Source: Nocardia sp.
Lineage (GTDB): Bacteria > Actinomycetota > Actinomycetes > Mycobacteriales > Mycobacteriaceae
Assembly (NCBI RefSeq): GCF_025465275.1
Contig: NZ_JAODNK010000061.1
Coordinates: 1 to 45,192, forward strand
DNA: 45,192 nucleotides
Direction: 5' to 3'
Part shown: positions 22,995-30,459 of the stretch, piece after piece
Position numbering within the stretch: position 1 is the stretch's first letter
Layout: the number at the start of each line of letters is the position of its first letter
The notes under the pieces: generated by a model
What the model saw: the letters and a program-made list of their open reading frames with translations, nothing else
The model's database searches: none
Told to the model about the DNA's origin: nothing
Program-made: the position numbers and the translations under genes

Positions 22995-23477
22995 GTGCCG
23001 GAACCCAGAACGAGTACCCTCGATGCGAAGCAGCAGCAGATTGCCGGAAATGCGTTGCGCGCGACCGTGATCGACCTGATCGACCTGTCACTCATTACGA
23101 AACAGGCGCGCTGGAACGTCATCGAGCGCGACCTCGGCCCCATTCAGCCGGCGCTCGACGAATTGCTCTCCGTCGTGCGCCGATTCACCGACGCCGCGAC
23201 CGAACGTGCCGCCGCGCTGGGATTCAGCAATGACGGGCAGGTAGTGACGGTGGTCGAGGATTCGGGGGCACTGGCACTGCCCGACGGCTGGCAGCTCGGC
23301 AATGCCGTGGTCGAGGCGATCGTCGACAATCTCGCCATCGTGATCGCGCGGCTGCGCGGACGAACAAATGCGACAGGGACGAAGGATCCGGTGACGCGGG
23401 ATCTACTCGTAGGCATCGCCGCGCGGCTGGAACAGCTGCGCTGGATGTGGCAGGCGCAGCTGGCCATGGCGGCATGA
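22995..23477 (+). CDS. Dps-like ferritin-fold protein with altered ferroxidase site
   Basis: A 160-residue four-helix protein of the Dps family: DLIDLSLITKQARWNVIERDL, then LDELLSVVRRFTDAATERAAALG. Dps proteins form 12-mers that mineralise iron and protect DNA. The conserved His of KQAHWN is Arg here, while the Asp and Glu (D..TER) of the partner subunit helix are kept, so iron oxidation may be weak or lost. GTG 22995 has GAAAGGA upstream. It has its own SigF-type promoter and a perfect terminator. Confidence 0.82.
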   Translation: MPEPRTSTLDAKQQQIAGNALRATVIDLIDLSLITKQARWNVIERDLGPIQPALDELLSVVRRFTDAATERAAALGFSNDGQVVTVVEDSGALALPDGWQLGNAVVEAIVDNLAIVIARLRGRTNATGTKDPVTRDLLVGIAARLEQLRWMWQAQLAMAA

Positions 23478-23494
23478 GCTACCGAAACGACTGA

Positions 23495-23523
23495 TGGTCC
23501 CGCCCGTTCGACGGGCGGGACCA
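23495..23523 (+). terminator. Perfect 13-bp hairpin after the Dps-like gene
   Basis: TGGTCCCGCCCGT pairs perfectly with ACGGGCGGGACCA around a TCG loop, 17 nt past the stop. No U-tract. It could serve the convergent minus-strand remnant as well. Confidence 0.8.
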
Positions 23524-23566
23524 CTGTTCTGCTGCGCCACAGGCGAATACGGGGTGTGATCGACCA

Positions 23567-23790
23567 TTAATCGGCGTTCGGATTGATGGTCAGGTCGATG
23601 GCGTTCGTGAAGTCCGGCAGATCCCCCGGGTTGCGCGAGGTGATGAGAATCCAACCGTCTTCGGGTGAGAGCACAACAGGCCGATCGACCCAGGCGCCCT
23701 CGGCATTGACGATATCGGTGCGCAGCAACGGATACGAGGTCAACGTCTTACCCGGGGATCTGCGGCCTACCCGGATAGTCGCGTCGCAAA
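23567..23790 (-). pseudogene. C-terminal remnant of a DJ-1/PfpI-family protein
   Basis: About 73 codons in one frame match the end of type-1 glutamine-amidotransferase-like PfpI proteins: GKTLTSYPLLRTDIVNAEG, WVDRPVV, then LITSRNPGDLPDF. The N-terminal two-thirds, including the nucleophile-elbow Cys, are missing. The frame continues upstream into unrelated sequence that is the antisense-frame shadow of the hypothetical gene at 23802. A deletion appears to have fused the two near 23790-23870. Confidence 0.7.
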
Positions 23791-23801
23791 CGATGCCGAG
23801 G

Positions 23802-24269
23802 TCACCGGCGCCGGGGAATCTCGTGGAATCCGGCGGGCGTCTCGATGTGGCTCGAGCCGCCGCTGTGCCGGGTACGACCCGAGTGCGGAGCCGAGTAGAT
23901 AGGCGAGGCGAACTGGATTTCAGCTTGACGACCCCCGGTGACCACGGTGACTTCGCGCTCAGGTCCACGCCATTCGCAGATCCACAGCCTGCCGATGACC
24001 ACCACGCCCGGCCGGCTCTGATCGTCCAAGGTGACCTGTACATCGTTACCGGTGTACTCGCCCCACACCGCCCACCACTTCGCCTGGGGTTCCTGCGGAA
24101 TCGGACCCGAGGCGCCGACGGCCATATCATTGTGGCCCAGCCAAGTTCGCCACGGCGGCGGCACCCCCACATCCGCATGGCCGGACGGGCGAATACGGAA
24201 GTGCTGATCGGTCGGCCGCCACTCCACTCGCAGCCCGGATACCGGTAACACCATCTCATCGAACTGCAT
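23802..24269 (-). CDS. Hypothetical protein, C terminus probably altered
   Basis: A 155-residue protein with an ordered, Trp-rich core (WWAVWGEYTGNDVQVTLDD, VVVIGRLWICEWRGPE) that reads like a beta-rich domain; I do not recognise the family. The last 25 residues are low quality (SGRTRHSGGSSHIETP...) and adjoin the DJ-1 remnant, so the original C terminus may have been replaced. GGGAG lies 6 nt before ATG 24269. A perfect SigF-type promoter is 119 nt upstream. Confidence 0.6.
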   Translation of the reverse strand: MQFDEMVLPVSGLRVEWRPTDQHFRIRPSGHADVGVPPPWRTWLGHNDMAVGASGPIPQEPQAKWWAVWGEYTGNDVQVTLDDQSRPGVVVIGRLWICEWRGPEREVTVVTGGRQAEIQFASPIYSAPHSGRTRHSGGSSHIETPAGFHEIPRRR

Positions 24270-24387
24270 CTGTAGCTCCCATCGGTCGGGTCCGAATGGT
24301 CGTCATCGGAATTGCCGAAAGATGCCTGCGCCGCAACGGTATCGGCTACCGGTGCGGCGGCAACAGCATCACGGTCTCAACCCTTGA

Positions 24388-24412
24388 CTACCCATACGCC
24401 CTGTTATGAAAC
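24388..24412 (-). promoter_or_regulatory. SigF-type promoter, divergent pair (left)
   Basis: Minus strand: GTTT (24412-24409), 15 nt, GGGTAG (24393-24388). Its -35 is 34 nt from the -35 of the rightward promoter at 24447. It drives the hypothetical gene at 24269. Confidence 0.8.
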
Positions 24413-24446
24413 CGTGATACCGAACGAATTTTCATTGCCTCGCCCC

Positions 24447-24471
24447 GTTTAGGGGGAATCGTTCCGGCTAT
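24447..24471 (+). promoter_or_regulatory. SigF-type promoter (GGCTAT variant), divergent pair (right)
   Basis: GTTT at 24447-24450, 15 nt, GGCTAT at 24466-24471; leader about 45 nt to ATG 24524. Confidence 0.6.
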
Positions 24472-24523
24472 AGCAACGTCAGCGCCGGGTCGCCCGGCGC
24501 GCCGTCCATCTCAAGGAAGTGTC

Positions 24524-24679
24524 ATGATCATTCTCGGTCTGGTCCTGCTCCTTGCCGGCATTCTGCTCGGCTTCCCGCTTTTGACGACCATCGGCGTTGT
24601 ACTACTCGTCGCCGGCGCCGTGCTCATGGTGCTGGGTTCGACGGGACGCGCAGTAGGTGGTCGGAGCCACTACTACTGA
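24524..24679 (+). CDS. 51-residue hydrophobic protein, DUF6131-like
   Basis: MIILGLVLLLAGILLGFPLL begins a helix, followed by a short turn and a second helix (VVLLVAGAVLMVLG) and a polar tail GRAVGGRSHYY. The double helix with GR(x)VGGRxHY(W/Y) ending is characteristic of the DUF6131 family, tiny membrane proteins of unknown role common in actinobacteria. CAAGGAAG lies before the ATG. Flanked by a SigF-type promoter and a perfect terminator, so it is a single-gene unit. Confidence 0.8.
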   Translation: MIILGLVLLLAGILLGFPLLTTIGVVLLVAGAVLMVLGSTGRAVGGRSHYY

Positions 24680-24703
24680 GTCGATTTCCACAACAGTTCA
24701 CAT

Positions 24704-24734
24704 CGGGGCCGGGCAGCGACGCTGCCCGGCCCCG
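24704..24734 (+). terminator. Perfect 14-bp hairpin after the DUF6131-like gene
   Basis: CGGGGCCGGGCAGC pairs perfectly with GCTGCCCGGCCCCG around a GAC loop. The -35 of the next promoter begins 6 nt after it. Confidence 0.85.
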
Positions 24735-24739
24735 TGACT

Positions 24740-24764
24740 GTTTCGCGACGCTGTGACGGGATAT
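24740..24764 (+). promoter_or_regulatory. SigF-type promoter (GGATAT variant), leaderless output
   Basis: GTTT at 24740-24743, 15 nt, GGATAT at 24759-24764. ATG 24774 lies 10 nt after the last base of the -10, with no Shine-Dalgarno. Confidence 0.65.
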
Positions 24765-24773
24765 ACCCGAACC

Positions 24774-26294
24774 ATGACATCGCTATGGCTGGACGACGCC
24801 CAAGTCCCGGCCCGGCTACGGCTCACGCCCGGCGCCCGCTTCGATACCGTCGTGATCGGCGGCGGTATCACCGGATTGGCGACGGCCCTACTGCTCGCCG
24901 AGAGCGGTGTGGAGGTGGCGGTACTGGAAGGCCGCCGGGTCGGGGCGGGCACCACCGGAGCGTCGACCGGAAAGGTCAGTCTGCTGCAGGGAACTCGCGC
25001 ACAGCGGATCCGCGGGCGGCACGGTGACGGCGCGCTGCGCGACTATATCGACGCCAATCGCGCTGGGCAGCAATGGCTGATGCGGTACTGCGAGGAGCGG
25101 ACGGTGCCGGTACAGCGAGAGGCGGCACTGACCTACGCGCAGAGCAGGGCCGAAACTGCCGCTGTGCGTGCGGAATTCGATGCGACACGAGCGGCAGGAC
25201 TGCCGGTCACCCACCTCGACGACGTGGACGTGCCGTTTCCGGCCTACAGTGCGGTACGGCTCGAGGATCAGGCACAGCTGGACCCGATGGCGCTACTGGC
25301 CGCGCTCGCGGTCGATATCGAGGGGCATGCCGCCTCCATCTTCGAATCCACCCTCGCCCGAAATGTGCGAGCGGGCAAGAACAATGACCTGATCATCGAG
25401 ACCGAGCACGGCGATCTGATCGCCCGGACAGTCGTAATCGCCACAGGCACACCGATACTCGATCGCGGCGGCTTCTTCACCCGGCTCACCGCACAGCGTT
25501 CGTATCTGACCGCCTTCGCGGTGAGCGAACCGGTTCCGCACGAGATGTACCTCAGTGCAGGCACTCCCACCCGGTCACTGCGCTACGCACCGTCACCGGA
25601 AGGGGACGTGCTGCTCGTCGGCGGCAACGACCACACTGTCGGACGGGAATCGTCGCCGCGGCTGCGGGCCCAGGAGCTGATCGAATGGACCCGGACATGG
25701 TGTCCCACAGCCGAACCGCTGCACTCCTGGTCCGCCCAGGACTACCTACCCGTCGACGAACTGCCCTATGTCGGAACTCTGCTGCCGGGCCGCGATCGCA
25801 TTCTGGTGGCCACCGGCTACGCCAAATGGGGACTGACCAACGGGGTAGCGGCGGCACTGGCCATCGCGGGCCGCGTCACCGGCAAACCACCCGCCTGGGC
25901 ACACACCTTCGCCAGCTGGCGCCCCTCCCAGCTGCGGTCACTTCCCGCCGGCGCCACCTCCAATATGACTGTCGCACACAGGATGCTGTCCGGTTGGCGG
26001 CGAGCCATCGGCTCCGCCCCGGGCGCATTGCCCGCAGAGGGCTGCGGCCGAGTCGAACGCCACGGCCTCATTCCCACCGCGGTCTGCACAGTGGACGGGC
26101 AAACCACCGAGGTATCGGCGATCTGCCCACATCTGGGCGGCATCCTGGCATGGAACGATGCCGAACGCTCCTGGGACTGCCCGCTACACGGCTCCCGTTT
26201 CACTCCGGTCGGCACCCCGATCGAAGGACCCGCAACCAGTGGTCTCCAACAGTTCCTGCAGCCGTACCCCAGCTCCCAGTTCACGCGGCTGTGA
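24774..26294 (+). CDS. FAD-dependent oxidoreductase with C-terminal Rieske domain
   Basis: A 506-residue fusion. The N terminus has a Rossmann FAD motif (VVIGGGITGLATALLLAESG) and DAO-type fold with GAGTTGASTGKVS; the C-terminal about 95 residues hold a Rieske [2Fe-2S] site, CPHLGG...CPLHGSRF (CxH-CxxH). Such DAO-Rieske fusions are common, but substrates are mostly unknown. Start ATG 24774 is used because GTG 24753 lies before the predicted transcription start. The SigF-type promoter and position between stress genes suggest a stress redox role. Confidence 0.88.
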   Translation: MTSLWLDDAQVPARLRLTPGARFDTVVIGGGITGLATALLLAESGVEVAVLEGRRVGAGTTGASTGKVSLLQGTRAQRIRGRHGDGALRDYIDANRAGQQWLMRYCEERTVPVQREAALTYAQSRAETAAVRAEFDATRAAGLPVTHLDDVDVPFPAYSAVRLEDQAQLDPMALLAALAVDIEGHAASIFESTLARNVRAGKNNDLIIETEHGDLIARTVVIATGTPILDRGGFFTRLTAQRSYLTAFAVSEPVPHEMYLSAGTPTRSLRYAPSPEGDVLLVGGNDHTVGRESSPRLRAQELIEWTRTWCPTAEPLHSWSAQDYLPVDELPYVGTLLPGRDRILVATGYAKWGLTNGVAAALAIAGRVTGKPPAWAHTFASWRPSQLRSLPAGATSNMTVAHRMLSGWRRAIGSAPGALPAEGCGRVERHGLIPTAVCTVDGQTTEVSAICPHLGGILAWNDAERSWDCPLHGSRFTPVGTPIEGPATSGLQQFLQPYPSSQFTRL

Positions 26295-26325
26295 GCGGCC
26301 CGCCGACAAAAGATGATCTAGGACC

Positions 26326-26350
26326 GGTTCAGCCCGGGATCCGCGGGTAT
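26326..26350 (+). promoter_or_regulatory. SigF-type promoter (GGTT variant), leaderless output
   Basis: GGTT at 26326-26329, 15 nt, GGGTAT at 26345-26350. ATG 26360 lies 10 nt after the -10, without a Shine-Dalgarno. Confidence 0.65.
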
Positions 26351-26359
26351 CCGAATCTC

Positions 26360-26551
26360 ATGACCGATACAGAGACCGTCCCACCGATCCCGCCTCCGGA
26401 TCCGATCCCCACAACCCCGGTCCCCTCCCCTGTTCCGCCCCAGCCGAATCCGGTGCCGGCCCCGCCGACCCCGCCCGCCCCTGCGCCGTACGACCCGCCG
26501 CACCCGGTCCCGGACCCCGGCGACCCGAAGCCGCTGCCGGAAATCGGATAG
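26360..26551 (+). CDS. 63-residue proline-rich peptide, leaderless
   Basis: After MTDTETV the peptide is nearly half proline (PPIPPPDPIP, NPVPAPPTPPAP, PKPLPEIG) with no hydrophobic segment or signal peptide. No family recognised; such peptides may bind cell wall or other proteins. Support for it as a gene is the SigF-type promoter at the correct distance and the ATG at the expected transcription start. It overlaps the decayed TetR reading frame on the other strand. Confidence 0.6.
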   Translation: MTDTETVPPIPPPDPIPTTPVPSPVPPQPNPVPAPPTPPAPAPYDPPHPVPDPGDPKPLPEIG

Positions 26552-26566
26552 CCACTGGCCGCGGGT

Positions 26567-26857
26567 GCCCAGCAGGCGGTCCAGGAACTCGGCGACCGCG
26601 CTTTCCCCGGCACCGAGCGCAGTGCCGGGGTCACCGGCGCGGGCGATCATCAAGGCCACCTCATTGGTAGCGGCCAGCACGATGTGCGCGAACGTGTCCA
26701 CGTGACGCCGGTCGATGGCGCCCGACTCGGCCGCGTAGGTGAGGGCAATTCTGATCTCCCCCAGACTGTTCTGCTCGTCGATTTCTCGCCACCGCACTAC
26801 GTCACCACTGGGCCACCCACCCGTGACATCCGCCCGATCCGGAACGCGGCGCTCCGC
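26567..26857 (-). pseudogene. TetR-family regulator remnant lacking its DNA-binding domain
   Basis: One frame contains a typical C-terminal ligand domain of TetR regulators: WREIDEQNSLGEIRIALTY, DTFAHIVLAATNEVALMIARA, AGESAVAEFLDRLL. The helix-turn-helix half is absent: a stop codon (TGA at 26860-26858) lies directly upstream. The frame then runs on past the normal end into sequence antisense to the proline-rich peptide, so both ends look broken. Confidence 0.65.
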
Positions 26858-26925
26858 TCAGCATGACGTCGGGCCCAGGGGTCTCGTATCGAAACTTTGT
26901 TCGACTCGAGGTAGTCTGCCCGACC

Positions 26926-27150
26926 GTGCCAGAACTCGACCCGACCGTCTTCGCTCACCTGCAGATCAGCGAGGTGCGTCGGCGGCTGCTCAAGGCCGCG
27001 GTGTTCGGCAAGCACCTCACACCCGACCAGCTGGAACACATGGCCGAACAGCTGGCCGAGGGACTGCGCCTCTACGCCCTCGCCGACACGCATTGCATCC
27101 GGCGGCACAGCAATTCTCCGCTACGCGATGATTCGAGAACGCAGCGATAA
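26926..27150 (+). CDS. Small hypothetical protein (74 aa)
   Basis: Starting at GTG 26926 the frame reads VPELDPTVFAHLQISEVRRRLL then LTPDQLEHMAEQLAEGLRLYALA, a soluble, probably helical protein. No family recognised. No Shine-Dalgarno; TAGTCT ends 8 nt before the GTG, so a leaderless housekeeping transcript is possible. Starts further upstream (ATG 26863) give an unlikely N terminus. It converges on the LysR gene with an 18-nt gap. Confidence 0.45.
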   Translation: MPELDPTVFAHLQISEVRRRLLKAAVFGKHLTPDQLEHMAEQLAEGLRLYALADTHCIRRHSNSPLRDDSRTQR

Positions 27151-27168
27151 ACCTCCGGTAGACGGCCG

Positions 27169-28071
27169 CTATTGCGGGTTCGCGGATGCCCGCGCGGCGG
27201 CAACCAGTGTGTCGACCAGGTCCCGGGGTATGGATGGGGGCCACACGACGGCGAGGGGCGTCGGGGCGATATCGACGACGGGGATCAGGGTGACGCCCGG
27301 GCACAGGGCCCATTCGGCCATCTGGCGGGGTGCGAACCAGACGCCGCGGCCTCGGCGTAGTTGGGCTTGGCAGTCCTCCAGGGTCGGCACCACCGGACCT
27401 CGGACTGCGGGACGGCCGTCGGGGCGCGGGTCGACAATGCGGTGGCTCAGTGCCTCCGGTGAGGCGAACGCGTCGACTATGACCACCGGATCGTCCGCGA
27501 GATCGGCGAGAGTGAGCGAGGTGCGGTCCGCCAGTCGATGGTCTTCCGCGAGCAGGACGACGCGGGGGTCGTCTCGGATCGGCTCGTTCAGCAATCCGGG
27601 GTCGCCGGTCGGCAGCCAGAGGATCGCCGCGTCCGAGGTGCCCGCGTGCAGGCGTTGCATGGCCTCGATCGGGCGTAGTGCCGTGGCGACCTCGATTTCG
27701 ATGCCGGGATCGGCGGCTTCCATTGTCTTGGCGACCTCCACCGCGAACAGCGTGATCGTGTAGGCGGCCGACACCACTCGCAGCCGCCGCACCGAACTCG
27801 CGACGGTGGCGCGGACCCGTCGCGCCAGCGCGCCGAGATCCACCAGCAGATCGGGTGCACCGGAAGCCAATTCCGCACCGGCCGCCGTCAGGGTGATGCC
27901 CCGCGAGGTCCGTACGAGCAGCGTCACCCCGAGCGCACGTTCCAGCTGCTGGATGTGAGCCGACAAACTTTGCTGCGTAATATGCTGAGTGGCAGCAGCT
28001 TTGGTGATGCTGGAGGCGCTGGCCACGGCTAGGAACGAACGCAGGTGCCGCAGGTCGATATTGTCGATCAC
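27169..28071 (-). CDS. LysR-family transcriptional regulator
   Basis: A 300-residue LTTR. N-terminal winged HTH (LRHLRSFLAVASASSITKAAATQHITQQSLSAHIQQLERALGVTL, in parts) and a periplasmic-binding-like co-inducer domain from about residue 90. It lies 36 nt downstream of the SDR gene at 28108 on the same strand, so the two are probably co-transcribed or the LysR gene controls the SDR. A perfect inverted repeat surrounds its GTG start codon, with the GTG in the loop of the predicted mRNA hairpin. Effector unknown. Confidence 0.9.
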   Translation of the reverse strand: MIDNIDLRHLRSFLAVASASSITKAAATQHITQQSLSAHIQQLERALGVTLLVRTSRGITLTAAGAELASGAPDLLVDLGALARRVRATVASSVRRLRVVSAAYTITLFAVEVAKTMEAADPGIEIEVATALRPIEAMQRLHAGTSDAAILWLPTGDPGLLNEPIRDDPRVVLLAEDHRLADRTSLTLADLADDPVVIVDAFASPEALSHRIVDPRPDGRPAVRGPVVPTLEDCQAQLRRGRGVWFAPRQMAEWALCPGVTLIPVVDIAPTPLAVVWPPSIPRDLVDTLVAAARASANPQ

Positions 28072-28087
28072 CTGTCGACAATATCGA
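28055..28087. promoter_or_regulatory. Perfect 13-bp inverted repeat around the LysR start codon
   Basis: TCGATATTGTCGA (28055-28067), 7-nt spacer, TCGACAATATCGA (28075-28087). The LysR GTG (28071-28069) is in the spacer. As DNA it could be an autoregulatory operator; as RNA it would form a hairpin presenting the start codon in a loop. Confidence 0.7.
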
Positions 28088-28107
28088 TCCGCGAGCCGTG
28101 ATTCGAG

Positions 28108-28911
28108 TCAGAACATGGCGCCGTTCGCGCGCACCGTCTGCCCGGACACCCAGCCGGCCGAATCGCTGATCAACCAACCGACCACCGGCGCAACGTCTTC
28201 GGGAAGGCCGAGCCGCCCCCGCGGGCTGTGCTCAGAAGCGGCGGCCATCGATTCGGGTGTTTCGGCGCCGCGGTAGAACGAGTCGTCGATCGGGCCGGGA
28301 GCAACAGCATTGACGGTGACGCCACGGCTGCCGATCTCTTTGGCGAGCGCGAGCACCATGCGCTCGACGGCGGCCTTGGACCCGGAGTAGAGGCCGTACG
28401 GGCCGGTCATCACCGAGGTCAGCGTCGTGGACAGCACGACGTAGCGGCCACCGTCCGCAATGTGGCGCGCGGTGGCGCGCAGGGTATTGAACGCACTGCG
28501 GGTATTGAGATCGATGAGGTGATCGAAGTCCGCGTCGGTGAAATCCGCGAGCGGCTTCTTGATCACGGCGCCGGGGGTGTGCACCACGATATCGAGGTGG
28601 CCGTGGCGCGCGACCACCCCTTCGAACAGGGCATTGACATCGTCGGAGCGGCGCGCATCGGAGCGCACGGCCTCCACGACCACGCCGTGCTTCTCCAGTG
28701 CCGTGAGCGTCTCCTTCGCGGCGGCATCGTCGTTCGTATAGCTGATCACGGTGGTGGCGCCGCGGGCGGCGATGTTATCGGCGAAAGCCGCGCCCTGGTT
28801 GCGGGTACCGCCGATCACCAGGGCCACTTTGCCTTCGAGGTCACGAGTCGCGAGAGCAGTAATCGTCTTGTCCTTCCACTGGTTTCGGGCCGGAATCAGG
28901 CCCCTCACCAT
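28108..28911 (-). CDS. SDR-family NAD(P)-dependent oxidoreductase
   Basis: A 267-residue short-chain dehydrogenase/reductase. The cofactor loop is GGTRNQGAAFA (a TGxxxGxG variant), followed by a conserved Asp (SDARR), a serine in the catalytic strand, and YSGSK as the YxxxK active site. The closing APGPIDDSF and WVSGQT are typical of FabG-like classical SDRs. Start ATG 28911 has no Shine-Dalgarno; shorter starts are scarce, so the N terminus is uncertain. It is divergent from the P450 gene across a 153-nt region that holds two palindromic operators and may share their control. Confidence 0.83.
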   Translation of the reverse strand: MVRGLIPARNQWKDKTITALATRDLEGKVALVIGGTRNQGAAFADNIAARGATTVISYTNDDAAAKETLTALEKHGVVVEAVRSDARRSDDVNALFEGVVARHGHLDIVVHTPGAVIKKPLADFTDADFDHLIDLNTRSAFNTLRATARHIADGGRYVVLSTTLTSVMTGPYGLYSGSKAAVERMVLALAKEIGSRGVTVNAVAPGPIDDSFYRGAETPESMAAASEHSPRGRLGLPEDVAPVVGWLISDSAGWVSGQTVRANGAMF

Positions 28912-29006
28912 CGTGGCCAGCACAGCGACAACGCGGAAACAGAAAGAATCGATGACCGCCACAGGCGATGCCTGTGCCCGGCGCGAACGTGACCCTTGCC
29001 ACTTCT

Positions 29007-29046
29007 GGTACGTGAATGTACCGTCATTTTGGTACATCGGAGTACC
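29007..29046. promoter_or_regulatory. Two tandem GGTAC-N6-GTACC operators before the P450 operon
   Basis: GGTAC-GTGAAT-GTACC (29007-29022) and GGTAC-ATCGGA-GTACC (29031-29046). The arms are perfect and the sites start 24 nt apart. This is the form of a TetR-family operator pair; the TetR gene at the end of the operon (32857) is the natural candidate. Position 18-58 nt before the P450 ATG fits repression of the P450 promoter, the divergent SDR promoter, or both. Confidence 0.75.
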
Positions 29047-29064
29047 AACGCAGGGAGTTGGCGT

Positions 29065-30411
29065 ATGACCACCGTCAGAATGCCCGAGGGACCGACCACG
29101 CCGGGCTTCGTACAGGGCTTGAAAATCTTGACCGGGCGAACCCGCGCATGGCGGGGCATGCACGAGCGCTACGGCTCGGCGTTCACCGTGCACTTGCCGA
29201 GATTCGGTCGGACAGTGGTGCTTTCGGAGCCGGCGGAGGTGAAGGCGCTGTTCACCGCGAGCACGGATCTGGTCGACAATATCGACGTCAACCTCGGGCA
29301 GTTCCTCGGCCCCGGATCGCTGTTCTCCCTCGTCGGCGAGGAGCACCGCAAACAGCGCAAGTTGCTCGCACCACCGTTCCACGGCCGCCGCCTGGCGGTG
29401 TACGAGACGCTCATCGAAGAGGAAGCCGTCCGCGAGATGGCTTCCTGGCAGTCGGACCGTGAGTTCGCGACCATGGACCCGATGATGCGGATCACGCTCA
29501 ATGTGATCCTGCGCGCGGTGTTCGGCGCCGAGGGCGCGGAATTCGACCAATTACGTGAACTGCTACCGAAATTGGTGCTCGTCGGATCGGCGCTGGCGGC
29601 GCTGCCGGTACCGCGCAAGTTCCTCGGGCAATACGGTCCGTGGGCTCGATTCGCGGCCCACCGCCGCAGGTACGACGAGATTGTCGGACGGCTCATCGAG
29701 CGCGCGGCGGCAGCCGATGACCTCGCCGAGCGCGACGACGTACTCGCGATGCTGCTGCAGGCCCGCTACGACGACGGCTCCGCGATGAGTCACAGCGATA
29801 TCGCCGACGAACTGCTGACGCTGCTCACCGCGGGTCACGAGACCACGGCGACTACGCTGGCCTGGACGGTCGAGCGCCTGCGCAGGCACCCGGAGTTATT
29901 GCGCCGCTTGGTATCCGAAATCGACGAGGGCGGCTCGGCGCTGCTCGAAGCCACACTGCTGGAAGTTCAGCGGGTCCGCCCGGTTATCGACTCAACCGGA
30001 CGCAAAGTGCGTGCGGACACGCTGCAACTGGGCCGGTGGACGCTGCCGAAGGGTCAGAACATCGTGGTCAGCATTCGGCTGATGCACGATAACGAGGAGC
30101 TCTTCCCGAATGCCCGCGCCTTCGATCCGGATCGCTTCGTCGGGTTGCGGCCCGGGACGTTCAGCTGGATTCCGTTCGGTGGTGGCGCCCGCCGGTGCAT
30201 CGGCGCGGCGTTCGCCACCATGGAGATGAATATCGTCTTGCGTACGCTGCTGCGGGATTTCACCCTCGAGCCGACCGATGCGCCCGACGAACGTACGCAC
30301 TTCCGCGGTGTCGCGCTGGTACCGGCGAAGAAGGGCCGCGCCGTGGTGCGCCGCCGCACTCCTGCCGCCACCGCACCCTCGACAGCACAGGCGACTCAGG
30401 TGACGGTGTGA
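29065..30411 (+). CDS. Cytochrome P450 monooxygenase
   Basis: A 448-residue soluble P450. I-helix oxygen motif AGHETTA, K-helix ExxR (EVQRVRP), and heme loop FGGGARRCIGAAFA with the thiolate Cys. It starts MPEGPTTPGFVQGL-like after MTTVR, a pattern of bacterial class I P450s related to mycobacterial CYP138-type enzymes. ATG 29065 has GGGAG 8 nt upstream. No ferredoxin gene follows. It is the first gene of a P450-SDR-BVMO-TetR run, consistent with stepwise oxidation of an alkyl, terpenoid or steroid substrate; substrate not determinable. Confidence 0.93.
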   Translation: MTTVRMPEGPTTPGFVQGLKILTGRTRAWRGMHERYGSAFTVHLPRFGRTVVLSEPAEVKALFTASTDLVDNIDVNLGQFLGPGSLFSLVGEEHRKQRKLLAPPFHGRRLAVYETLIEEEAVREMASWQSDREFATMDPMMRITLNVILRAVFGAEGAEFDQLRELLPKLVLVGSALAALPVPRKFLGQYGPWARFAAHRRRYDEIVGRLIERAAAADDLAERDDVLAMLLQARYDDGSAMSHSDIADELLTLLTAGHETTATTLAWTVERLRRHPELLRRLVSEIDEGGSALLEATLLEVQRVRPVIDSTGRKVRADTLQLGRWTLPKGQNIVVSIRLMHDNEELFPNARAFDPDRFVGLRPGTFSWIPFGGGARRCIGAAFATMEMNIVLRTLLRDFTLEPTDAPDERTHFRGVALVPAKKGRAVVRRRTPAATAPSTAQATQVTV

Positions 30412-30459
30412 CCGAACTCCGCCACGCCCACATCCGCACACACGAATTCAGGAGCATCG

